In this document: in pieces, positions 21,610 to 31,593 of the stretch
Numbering within the stretch: the stretch's first letter is position 1
How the letters are laid out: the number at the start of each line of letters is the position of its first letter
DNA from: Peribolospora baueri
Taxonomy: Eukaryota > Basidiomycota > Peribolosporomycetes > Peribolosporales > Peribolosporaceae
Direction of reading: 5' to 3'
Length of the DNA: 64,000 nucleotides
Assembly (NCBI GenBank): GCA_029717555.1
Contig: JAMDHS010000010.1
Coordinates: 287,379 to 351,378 of the forward strand
Program-made: the position numbers and the translations under genes
The notes under the pieces: model-generated
Database searches by the model: none
Told to the model about the DNA's origin: nothing
The model's input: only the letters and a program-made list of their open reading frames with translations

Positions 21610-22957
21610 GTGTGACCATGACCACGACACAAACGGAGGATCGTCCCCGTCCACTCCCTGGACGCGGGTCGTCTCGCTGCTCTCCTACGCGCTCGAGAAT
21701 CTCCAAGCGCAGGGCGGAGGTGGTGAGGATGAAGAGATAGCGAGGGTGAAAGCTGTGTATGCGGTGGCCCGGGCGACCTCGCCGCCGACACCGAGCCATA
21801 CGCGGCGAGGATGAGCGAACCGGCGCCTCAGTAGTTGACTGTGAGTTTAGGCAAAGCGGAGAGGGACGGAGGGAGCGAGCGCGTGCTGACGACCTTCGTC
21901 CCCGTCTCCCGTCTCCCGACTCGGACAGGACCAGGTTCAGAAGACGGCTCTCCACGATTGGGAAGGTGCCCGAGCAAGGGGCGAGATTTCGGGAACGATC
22001 AGCGCCGTGCAGTGCGCCGGTGCGTACGAGGGTCTTATCGTCGCCAAATTGGCCGAGGTGAGCAACAAACACGTCCACGCGGCGACGGCCGAGGCTTGGC
22101 TCACTTTTCCATTTCACCGTGTCTCCTCGTCGTCGTCGTCGCTGCCGCCGCCGCCGTCGTCTCTCCCTCTCGTCCCAGATGTGCCGGGCTCGAAGGGTGC
22201 TCGAAATCGACATGTTCTCCGGGTGAGGAGAGAGTGTGGCGTGTTTCGCAAAAAACTTGACCTATCCTCTCCGACTGCGCCAGCCTTCCATGCATTCCCC
22301 CTGAGGACGCTGATGGTTGGATGATGCGTTTGCTCAGCACGACGACGATGGCCATGGCGAAAGCGCCCGCCGTGGAGCACGTCACCTACCTTGACGTAGA
22401 GCCACACGTGAGCCGTGTTGAACGAGACGGACATGGTCTTCTGCCCTGGCTGCAGAGTGTCATGAATCTGTTTTTTTTTCCTTTACCCACCCGCCATTTC
22501 GTTCTCGGACCCCCACAACGAGCAGTTCGAGTCGTTCAACCGGCCCGCTTGGAAAGCGGCTGGCGTGTCGTCCAAGATCCGCACGGTCTACGGCCCCGCG
22601 CAGGTCTCGCTCCCACAGCTCTCCGACCAAGGCGAGACGTTCGACTTTATCTTCCTCGACGCCGACAAGCCAGTCTACTGGCAATACTACGACACGTGCA
22701 TCTCGCGCCGGCTCTTGGCGTACCCGCATGGCGTGATGGCGGTCGACAATGTGCTCTTCAGAGAACACGACACGGCGGCCAGGGGATTGGATGAAGGGAT
22801 GAGCGACGACGTGCGCCAGACTGAGCGCGTCGTCAAGCTCGTGGCGGCGGTGACCCACTTTAATCGTCGGGTGAGGGAGGACGCGAGGATGGAGGTGATG
22901 ACGTTGGGTCAGGGACGGGATCAGCCTCATCACTTGGGAAAAAAAAATAAAAAATAA
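21610..22957 (+). pseudogene. Decayed caffeoyl-CoA-type O-methyltransferase (class I SAM-dependent, Methyltransf_3)
   Basis: Family segments are recognisable in order: WTRVVSLLSYALENLQ, ADTEPYAARMSEPAPQ, QVQKTALHDWEGARARGEIS, QCAGAYEGLIVAKLAE, RARRVLEIDMFSG then GTTTMAMA (SAM motif I), VEHVTYLDVEPH (motif II region), QFESFNRPAWKAAGVSSKIR, FDFIFLDADKPVYWQYYDTC (metal-binding region) and MAVDNVLF. Three lesions break it: a one-base frame change near 21766-21770; an in-frame TAG at 21832-21834; and a frame change at about 22904-22910, after which the expected VRDGISLITWEKK end is out of frame. Motif I also has Asp where Gly is usual (LEID versus LEIG). Introns with normal donors remain (22057, about 22220, 22410). 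I read this as a recent pseudogene, though sequence errors could mimic some lesions. No clean initiator is in frame. Confidence 0.65.
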
Positions 22958-22995
22958 AAAATAAAAAATAAAAAATAAAAAATAAAATAAAAAAA
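22939..22995. repeat. (AAAAAAT)n low-complexity tract at the end of the O-methyltransferase
   Basis: Repeated A6-7 T units run for about 57 bases directly after the last recognisable codons of the methyltransferase. Confidence 0.9.
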
Positions 22996-23474
22996 TGCGG
23001 GGCGCAGACGTGCCCGTACGGCAGAGCTCGGATGGGAGGTATCGCCGACGTTCAAGGGTGCGCTCACCCTCTGTCCCTCTGTCATGGACGAAGGGCAAAG
23101 GGGTTCAAGGTGGCTTACCGCCTCATCAGATTAGGATTCCAGGATTTCGCCGAGCGAGCGGCTAGGGACACACGTCTCAATTCACATCGCCAAGGGTGCA
23201 AGAGACGGATCGCAGTCATCACATCATCGAAAAACGTATGCGTCTAGCGGGATATATGTGCTTGTCGGACATAGTGGTCGTAAACCGTCGGGAGAGTCGT
23301 TTACACGCGAACGGAGGCTGAGCGACATGACGGCGGAAGGACGTACCTACTCCTCTAGGTTCCTGTATACCTCGATCTTGGGAAGATAAACCTTGGATCG
23401 TGGCGAGCGGAGTGTAGACGAGACGTGGTGATCGAAACTGGGGGGATAATTCGAACACCGGTTCGATCGACACC
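22996..23474. other. Convergent spacer; no gene supported
   Basis: Nearly 480 bases between the methyltransferase relic and the stop of CAX4. It should hold the CAX4 3' UTR. No repeat or RNA gene was seen. Confidence 0.4.
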
Positions 23475-24867
23475 TCAAAGCGCTTTCGTCGTCGTCCCCT
23501 GGATGCCCCGCTTCGCCTCCCAGGCCTCGCGCCAAGCGAGCCACTCGGCGTTCCGCCCGCCGTCGGACCAGATGTCCCAGCTGTCCTTGATTCTAAGCTC
23601 CTGGGCTATCGGATGGAGCAGGATCAGGGTGCGCAGCGGGATCTGTCGAGTGGCCACCGTCGCCGTCGCCGGCGGCGCAGGATCTCCATCCACGTCGTCG
23701 TCCACCTTCTCGGAAGGGCTGTGTCGTCGCCTCCGCGTGCCCGTCGCTGAGCCGTCGCCGTCCGCATTGTCTCCATGGGGCGTCTTCGTCCTCGACGTCT
23801 TCGAGCGGGTCGATCGGGCGGGCGAGTCGGAGCGTCCCGTCTCCGTCGCAGCGATAGGGGACGGAGAGCGAGGCGGGGAAAGCACGTTGACGAGAGGGGA
23901 CGGCAAAGGGAGAGGCCGCTTGGGAAGCGCCTCGGTGATGAAGTAGTACGCGCCGCCGATGAGCACGCCGATCAGGGCGCCTACGAGTACCTGAGGGATG
24001 GTGTGGTACGTCAAATAGATCCTGTACGGGGATCGAAGGAGGACGTGAAGGAACAGTAGTTAGCTGGGCATCCAGAGTCAAGATGCCGGAATAGATGGAC
24101 GATCGAGACGGGGCCCGAGTGGACACCGACCTCGAATAGCACACCACAGCGCTCGAGCTGGCGACGAACAGCATGGCCAAGCGGTGCTCCCACCTCCGCA
24201 CGGAGCCGTCCTCGGCGGTGGGTTGGTTATGAAGGTAATGGAGGATGAAGAAAGCAAAGAAGAAGCCAAAGAACTGGGCGTGAGAAGACGGCATCCCGTA
24301 GCCCGGGCCGAGGTGGTCTTTTTGTCAGACAAAGCAAGTGGGGAAAAAGAGGTATGAGGCAGGGGGGAAGTAGTGCGCAAGGAGGATGGAACGATGGATG
24401 AGCCGGGTCGGGTTGGGCAGCCGGCGTTTGCTCGCTCGCTCGTCACGAACGGCTGGGAGCGACGACTCACTCGTAGGCCTCTGCTGCTTGAACAGCCTCT
24501 TCAACACCTCGTTCACCACCTCGCACCCCACCTGCCCTACGAACGCGTTGATGATGGTGAGCTCCCGCCGGTAGAGGATGAGCGTTGCGTAGGTGGAAAG
24601 AACTACGAAGGGAGCGAGCGTGGCAAGTGCCAACGGCTTTGCCAACGGGTCTGACGGGTCATCTGCGTCGTGCCGCCAGGGCACACGGCGGGAAGCGCGA
24701 GTCGAGGGCGGGGTAAGGAGGACGGCGGACAGAGGGGCACGACGAACATGACAAGTGCGTTCGCCTGCACGGCGCAAGGCTTTGGGCGGTGCGAGGAAGC
24801 GTGCTTACTCACACTGGACGTGGGTGAGGGTGAGCGAGGCGTAGTTGCTGAACAGGTCAGGATCCAT
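23475..24867 (-). CDS. CAX4: Dolichyl diphosphatase (CAX4/DOLPP1), PAP2 superfamily
   Basis: This ER membrane enzyme dephosphorylates dolichyl diphosphate on the lumenal side and recycles the carrier for N-glycosylation. Start 24867: MDPDLFSNYASLTLTHVQ, then a long intron. Phosphatase motif 1 is KRLFKQQRP (preceded by GCEVVNEV), motif 2 is GYGMPSSHAQFFGFF, and motif 3 is in SRIYLTYHTIPQVLVGALIG. Several hydrophobic segments (LALATLAPFVVLSTYATLIL, FFAFFILHYL, VLVGALIGVLIGGAYYF) fit a polytopic protein. After EALPKR comes a disordered Ser/Pro/Arg/Asp-rich insert of about 80 residues, then LRTLILLHPIAQELRIKDSW and the usual C-terminal region. Four exons join on consensus sites; TAG ends it at 23475. 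Confidence 0.93.
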
Positions 24868-24990
24868 GATATGATGTATGTGCCAGCTGAGCTGGTTGCC
24901 GGACGAACCGTCGAACGGCGAACGGCGTCGTCGATCGATCGTTCGGCGCGACTCGTCGCAGTCTTCTTTCTCTATGGCGACTTGTTATTG

Positions 24991-25514
24991 CAGTCAAACT
25001 TGTCTGTTAGCATACGGGTCCCTAGGTACGCCTTCGCATAGTGCATGGCGATCTCCCTTTCCCGCTTGTCCCCAGCCAAAAATTGACTAATCCCAGCCAA
25101 CACTGGTCTATATGCATACGAAACATACCCGCATATTGCAAGCATTACCAGGTATGCAGCCTCGGCATGCATAGTTAGGGTTGAGGGTCACGTGCATCCC
25201 CGTGGTGTTGGAGATTGGCGGCGACGAGCACCGTGGCTACGCGGCTGAAAGCGGACATAACTATGTAGGCAACTGTGTTACTGCGGTTTTCCTCTTTGTA
25301 TGCTCTCATTAACGACGACGAACCAGTAACATACACGTTCGTAAAGCTTGGAATTCATGTCTTGATGGACGCTATCGACTGTGGTAAGGACTGTGGCAAC
25401 TGTGAGCGACGACTGCGGCGACTTTGCATAGACCCCGCCTTGTACAAGTCACCCTCCACATACTGCATAGCCCTCGGGCTATACAACTTGTATGCTAATA
25501 GACAAGTTTGACTG
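24991..25514. mobile_element. Putative MITE-like non-autonomous element with 25-base terminal inverted repeats
   Basis: The segment 24991-25015 (begins CAGTCAAACTTGTCT, ends TTAGCATAC) recurs as its reverse complement at 25490-25514 with one mismatch in 25 bases. The two arms bound 524 bases of visibly lower GC than the neighbours. The inside has no transposase and no convincing frame; a short open frame of 66 codons on the minus strand is probably chance. No perfect target-site duplication is obvious in the flanks, so superfamily is unassigned. It lies between the CAX4 start and the dehydrogenase promoter. Confidence 0.6.
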
Positions 25515-26194
25515 TAGTGTTTCTAACCATGCTTGTGTCGAGCATTACTCCTTTCCTTCCGCCTCGGTCGGCCTTTAGCCGTCCAGGGCTACATGCAAGA
25601 CCTACGGCGCACACTTGCTCCTTCGGTTTGCTACCGCCTCAGCGTCCTGACATGTCAGTGTCCATCCGTCGTCGGAATTCGCCGAGCCTGGCCAGCGATT
25701 GTTTGGACAATGGCCGTTTTATTTTTCCCCCGCCATCCATCCTCCTTTCCATCCTCGCCGCGGCCGCACGGGAGCATTCCACCGCGGTTGACCGCCCAGC
25801 TTAGTCACCGTCGCGAGCACGGGGAAGAAAGAAAGCCGGATGGCCTCGACGATCACCGACGGACGGTGTGGATGACTGACTGACTGACTGACTGAATGAA
25901 TGACTGGTGTGTATAGAGCGCCGTTGGGAGACCTTCGTCGATGGCTCTCGGCGACGGCATCGCTCTCGCTCGCTCCTCCCGCCGCCGGCGTTCATGCTCG
26001 TCGCCAAGCTCGGTCTTCGTCGTCTAAGCCGCAGCCGCCGAACGATCGTCGGTCGATCCCCGCTGTCTGTCTGCCCCCGCACGGCCATCGCCTTTCGCCC
26101 TCCCGCTCCCATTCCCCCTTTTCTTCCCACTGCCACGCCCTCTCGCTCTCCCTTCGCCTCCTCCACCCGTCCCATCGCCACCACGACAGCCGCC
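25515..26194. promoter_or_regulatory. Upstream region of the polyol dehydrogenase, with a (GACT)n microsatellite
   Basis: This is about 680 bases upstream of the dehydrogenase start. A tandem GACT/GAAT tract occupies 25871-25906. The start codon context at 26195 (GCCGCC before ATG) is favourable. In-frame open sequence continues upstream to 25907 but is not needed. Confidence 0.4.
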
Positions 26195-28313
26195 ATGTCT
26201 TCTCACGCGCCTTCCGCAGACCTCGACAACTCGCTGCCCGTGCCTCCGGCGGACGACAACATGAGCTTTGTCCTCGAGGAGCCGAACAAGGTCAAGTTCG
26301 AGAGGCGAGAGGTCAAGCCGCCGGCCGAGGGAGAGGTGGTCGTCAACATCAGGCAGACAGGCATCTGCGGCAGCGGTGAGCGAGCGAGCGGTCGCCGATG
26401 ATCAATCAGACGAGGCGCGACGGCGCCAACGAAGACTCGCCCAACGCTCACTCCTCGCCCCCTCGTCGCCTCCTCTCCGTAGACGTGCACTACTGGAAAG
26501 AAGGCCGCATCGGCGACTTTGTCGTCACCAAGCCCATGGTGCTCGGCCACGAGTCCGCCGGCGTGGTCGTCAAAGGTGAGGGAGAGCAGACGAAACGACG
26601 AAGCGAAGAGAGCAGGCTGGTTTCACTCTTCCTACTTGCAGCTTGCTTGGAGATCGGCTCTGACCGTACTCGAGCATATCTTACGCCGCTCCCGCAGTTG
26701 GCCCTGGTGTCACCGACCGCAAGGTGGGCGACCGTGTTGGTGCGTAATCCGTAGAGCGACTACACGCGTTTCGCCGTAGGCGACTCATCCCGTCTCATCA
26801 TCTTCGCTTTAATCGCCCTTCCGTTCCTTCATCCCCTCTCACAGCCCTAGAGCCCGGCGTCCCCTGCCGTCGGTGCGACAATTGCAAGGCGGGTCTCTAC
26901 AACGTCTGCCCAGACATGGTCTTTGCCGCCACGCCTCCCTATGATGGCACTCTTGCCACCTGTAAGTTGGGTCATTCGGTAGAAAGAATTAGCACGCATC
27001 GATCGAGCAACCCGCCTTACCGTTTCACTTCTCCCCTCCGCCTGCACGGACAGACTACAACCTGGCTTCGGACTTTGCCCACCCGGTCCCGGACCACATG
27101 AGCCTCGAAGAGGCCAGCCTGATGGAGCCCCTTAGCGTAGCCGTTTACGCCACCGCCGGGAGGGGCGAAGTCAGAGCCGGACACACCGTGGTCGTCTTTG
27201 GGTGCGCCCAGTTGATCTGAGCTGAGGCACACCGACGCACACGCTCATCTACTTCCTTTCTCCTTTTTTAGTGCCGGTCCGGTTGGTCTTCTCTGCGCCG
27301 CTGTAGCCAAAGCCTACGGTGCGTCGCAGGTGGTGGTCGTAGACATAGTGGACGCGAAAGTCGAGTTTGCCAAGGAGTACTGCGCCACGCACATCTTCAA
27401 ACCTGGCAAGCCCAGGGAAGGCGAGTCAAAGATGGAGGCCAGCGAGAGAGGAGCTAAGGAGCTCAAGCAGAGCGTCGGGGGGAAGCTGGCGGAGCAGAAC
27501 GGAGCGGATCTAGTCGTCGAAGCTACGGGTGAGTGTGCGAAGAGCGGGTCAGCTCTAGGACGGCCGAGGTGGGATGTCAGAACTACCGATTGCTGTGCTC
27601 ATCCTAAGGCCGTGTGATTTCATCCGGGTGTCCTAAGGCGCCGCGCCTTGCATACAGATGGCCGCTTTCTTGGCCAAGGCTCGCGGTCGCGTCGTTCAGG
27701 TGAGTCGAAACGTCGGGGCTAACAGCTGAACGTCGGGACGAAAGCGTAGCTCTTACTCTCTCCGCTCCACAAACGCACCCAGGTCGGCATGGGATCGCCC
27801 AACGTGGAACTCCCCATCACTTCCCTCGGCACGCGCGAGGTCGTCATGACCGGTTCCTTCCGCTACGGACCGGGCACTTATAAGACGTCCATCGACCTCG
27901 TCGCGAGGGGGCTAATCGATGTTAAGAAGATCGTCACCCATCGGTGAGCGCACAACCAATGAAAAGAGAAAAGGAAGGGGAGGCCTTCGAAGCTGCGTTG
28001 AACGTCGACTGACCAGACCCCTTGTTCGTTCGACCTCTGGGCTCGACAGCTACACTTTCCAGGATACCATCAAAGCTTTCGAGGCGGTCGCCAGCGGCAA
28101 GGGCGATGACGGCAAGCCGGTCATCAAGTGGGTCGTCCGTTTTGCGCCCTTGTCGCGCTCTCGTCCACCCACGCCCGATGGGTCGAGCTGGACTCCAGTG
28201 ACCGCCTCATACGCACGCAGGAGCTTACGCTTGCCTTCCTTGTCCTCTCTTTTCACTTTTTGTTTTATTTCCACAGGGTTCAAATCTCCCAGGGTGCCGC
28301 TCCGCCGCCTTGA
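26195..28313 (+). CDS. XYL2: NAD-dependent polyol dehydrogenase (xylitol/sorbitol/L-arabinitol type), zinc MDR family
   Basis: This medium-chain zinc dehydrogenase oxidises a sugar alcohol to a ketose in the pentose or hexitol pathways of the cytosol. Start 26195: [20 protein letters not shown]. Catalytic zinc ligands appear as Cys in [13 protein letters not shown], His-Glu in LGHESAG and Glu in ALEPGVPC. The structural-zinc cysteines are [15 protein letters not shown], with all four present, as in xylitol dehydrogenases. The Rossmann motif is [18 protein letters not shown], followed by the acidic [10 protein letters not shown], which favours NAD over NADP. The end is [23 protein letters not shown], then a short final exon [11 protein letters not shown] and TGA at 28311. 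About nine introns are present. Between CATHIFK and LAEQNG is a Lys/Glu-rich insertion of about 25 residues. The exact substrate (xylitol, sorbitol or arabinitol) cannot be fixed. Confidence 0.9.
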
Positions 28314-28561
28314 TATCGGCACTGAGGTAGCCAATGTAGCACACAAAGCACGTTGTCTAGTGGTTCACGTACCTGCGCGGGCAAGCGAGGCGCGTTGTTT
28401 GTGACGAAGGAATGGTCGGTGCGAAGCATGGCTCGTATTCCAACGTGATCGAACTCTACATATCGTTCCAGGTCGTACAGATCCTAACGAGTCGTTACAG
28501 ATTCCCTCCAATGAACTTGGCGCGCGCGCGCCTCCCTTTGCCCGCTCGTGCAAATCTAGTT

Positions 28562-30786
28562 TCATCGCTCCTCCTCCTCCTCCTCCTCCTCATCGTCATC
28601 CGATGGCAGCACCCAACTGCACGCGATGCTGGCGACGCAGACGACCAGCAAGCACGCCCACATGAAGTAACCGTTGAGCAGCTGCGTTTGCACCGAGAAG
28701 GCGTACAAGCTCGTCAGCGTTGCCGGACCGACGAAGCGCATGGCTGACGAGACCATCTGGGCGACCGCCTGTTTTGGTTTGTTTGTGAATGAGAAGCCGG
28801 GGGGATCAATCAAGGGGGGGGATGAGCGGCCATACTACACCATACCATACCATACCCATGTGGACAGCTCGACCAGTGGGGAACGACATGGTATGGGTTA
28901 CCCACATTGAGTGCTCCGAGGTTCGCGCCGGCTGGAGCGCATCGATTGACGAGGATCATGTTGCAAGCTGACGACAGCGGAAGAAGAAGATTGCCAGCGT
29001 CAGCGGCGCTAGCCGTCTTGGCAGAGTGAAAGGACGACCCCGGGATCTCACAGAAAGACATGTGAGCGAGCGCTCGGAGGGCCATCACCACGCCGACGAT
29101 ACCGTAAATGATCATGTTCGCGAGCCCATCATCCACGCCACCGTCCTCGGAGGCCTTTGCGCTAGCTCTGGCGATCGCGTTCGATAGCGGAAGGAGGCAG
29201 TAGATGACCGGCCTGAAGGCTATGCAGGCCTGGTAAAGACGCGTAGCGCCCCACCTCCGCTCCATCGGCGGGAAGACGAGCACCTGAACGACGACCATGC
29301 ACACCCCTCCGACGCTCATCGCCGCCCCGATCTGCGCCATCGACCATTCTAGTCCTCCGTCTCGAACGAGAGAGAAGAAGAACAAGGTGAGGCAAGCCGC
29401 TTCTGAGCCGATGGAGGGTGAGCACGGCGAACGAGATGAGCGTCCACCGCGTCCTTTGATCCCGCCACGGGGAGAAGGGTACTTTCGAGGTCGACTCCTC
29501 TTGATCGTCCCTTCCAGATCTCTGGCCCTCTTTCGCCCTCTTTCGTTGGCTAGGAGGTAGCGTCTGCGTAAGCAGAACGTGATCAGGGTGAAGTAAGATC
29601 GAGCGAAAAGCTCACTTCTTTGAGAAAGAGCAATCCGAGAGTGATGGACGACCAGAGGAGGAGTGCGGTGACGAAACAGGGGAGGAAGAAGGGATACGTC
29701 TTCAGGAACGTTATGTTTCCGAACAACTCCGGATAGCGCTCGTACGGATGGGACAGGTAGCCTCCGATCAAGGGCCTAGGAAAGCGCGTCACAAAAAGAA
29801 AGAAGCATGTACGTATGAGCTCGAAGGCCAGGGCCGACTTCCTCTGACAACGTGACTGACCCGATGGATCCTCCGACGCCGACACACAGAGGAATGAGAG
29901 AGAAGCCCCGGGCTTGGTTCGTAACATCGGTGATCTCTCCGATGACGCTTTTGATTACCCTGAAGGGTGAGGTGGAAAGAGCGCAGTTAGAGGATGCCAG
30001 TCCAGCGGCATCCGCCACCGATTTGACCGATCCGGTCTCACGCAATGTTCCCGTTTAAAACGCCAGCCAAACACCTCGCCACGATGACCTGCCAAAAGGA
30101 TTTGCTCAGGCCAAAGCAGAGGACCGAAATGGAGACGCCGGTGAGGCCGAGGACGAGCACAGGTCGCCGTCCGATGCGGTCGGAGAGCTTGCCCCAAAAG
30201 AAGATGCAGAAGAATTGGCAAAAAGAAAAGGCAGATTGCTGTACGGGAGAAAAAGAAGGGAACGTTTAGAAAGAAGGCTAGAGAGTGCCGGCCGTCGTCA
30301 CTGAAGGACACCTACGACGAGTCCTGAGGAAACGAGAGAGCAAACATGAGCCCTCTCTTCTCTCTCACGCTGCCCTTCTCAGTACGCACGCGGCCCTCTT
30401 TCCTCACCTGCGTAATATCCGACTTGGGCGGGGTCGTAGGTCAGTCCGATCTCCAATATCATCTGCACAGTGCAAAGAGAGGAGAGGGCTCAAGAGGGCA
30501 TATGAACCATTGAGCAAAGCTGCACGCGAACGCACCTGGTTCATGAAAGGAGAGATCATGGTGAAAGGATTGGTTCGGACAGCCGCATCAATCCGAGCGT
30601 CAGCATCTGCATCTTGGGCAAAGGCGTCGCCCTGTTGCCCCTGCGCTTCTTCGTCCGGATCGCCTCCAACTCGCCGCCGGCGGGCGAAGGCTCCTGGGCC
30701 AGACCCGCGAGGAGGGGCCTACGCTCGTCGGGGGCGGAATCGCGCTGCTCATCGCGCCGACCGCGCGAGGTGGACGGGGAGCGCAT
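28562..30786 (-). CDS. MFS transporter of the ZIF1/YCR023C-like family, with a possible frame break
   Basis: This is a twelve-helix major facilitator. The N-terminal tail (MRSPSTSRGRRDEQRDSAPD) is disordered and basic, followed by an LPKMQMLTLGLMRLSEPILS segment typical of this family. The signature WGKLSDRIGRRPVLVLGLTG is the canonical MFS loop 2-3 motif, followed by NGN, then GEITDVTNQARGFSLIPL and PLIGGYLSHP. FLKETLPPSQRK ends the first half. TMH7 onwards (FFFSLVRDGGLEWSMAQIGA, FRPVIYCLLPL, MALRALAHMSF) is in the next frame. The two frames overlap near 29395-29430 and no splice pair of reasonable size joins them, so a one- or two-base indel (or sequence error) is suspected. The C-terminus is GYFMWACLLVVCVASIACSW and then a run of Glu. 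Substrate is unknown; relatives move metal chelators, drugs or peptides. Confidence 0.78.
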
Positions 30787-31593
30787 GGCGAACGAACGGA
30801 CGAGACGAGCGTGGCCGGGGCTGACCTGAGCTGGTGGTGGTCAAGTTGAGAGGGATCGAGTTGGAAGGATGCCTACCCCGGCACCCTCTCCTATTCTCGC
30901 ACGCTCGGACTCGGTCCCGCCAGGTTGGCGGACGTTTAGGGAAAATGCAATGCCGAAGAAGGCCGATCGATGCCGACAGCTGATCACCTGCCGCGCAAAG
31001 GTTCGGCTCGATTCTCGTCGTCGTGGACAGATTCCCGAAAATGACTCACTTCATCCGCATATAGCACCGATGACTCCAAGAATCTGGCAGATGCAGTCTT
31101 CTCTTTTCGTCGTACAACCATGACAGACTAGATGGAACAAGCCCGCTGCCCTGTCGGATCATGTCAGGTCGTCTGAGCCTCGTCACAACGAGCCCGCCTA
31201 TGGACCCTCGCAAGCGCGACTTGCCTCACTTCTCGCGCACGCGGGCCGCTCCGTCTCAACATGCGGGAAATAGCCTTGAGCTTGGTTACGGGAACGAAGA
31301 TGGGGATCCTTTGTCCTCGTCGCGCTTGACTGACGGCCACAGCGCTCGCCGAGGAGAAGGACGCCGGCCGAACAGCAGTTGCAGTGGGACCGTGGCTTGC
31401 CGTAGCATCATAGCTGATCGGGGAACTGCAGCTTCAACACCGCAGTCATCTGGTTAAGCTTGCAAGCACGCGGCCAGGCTGTGCGCTTGTGTTCGTACCG
31501 TCATCCCTCACCTCCTTCTCTAGTCCTCTCCACGCTCGAATACGGACAGCAATATATTCCCCGGCGAGAAGTGCCAAGGAGTAGGTGCCCAGG
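30787..31593. promoter_or_regulatory. Divergent promoter region between the MFS gene and HPT1
   Basis: About 800 bases between two divergent starts. An open frame at 31161-31457 plus (98 codons, Ser/Arg/Gly-rich) has no homology I can see and is not called. No repeat was recognised. Confidence 0.4.

Noticed and set aside
21077-22213. 378-codon minus-strand frame across the O-methyltransferase relic
   Set aside because: Antisense to recognisable methyltransferase motifs and compositionally Arg/Ser-rich; a GC shadow.
25165-25190. Telomere-like string (TTAGGGTTGAGGG) inside the inverted-repeat element
   Set aside because: Only one and a half units; not a telomere or interstitial telomeric array.
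31161-31457. 98-codon plus-strand frame upstream of HPT1
   Set aside because: No homology, no clear promoter or splice context, polar low-information composition.
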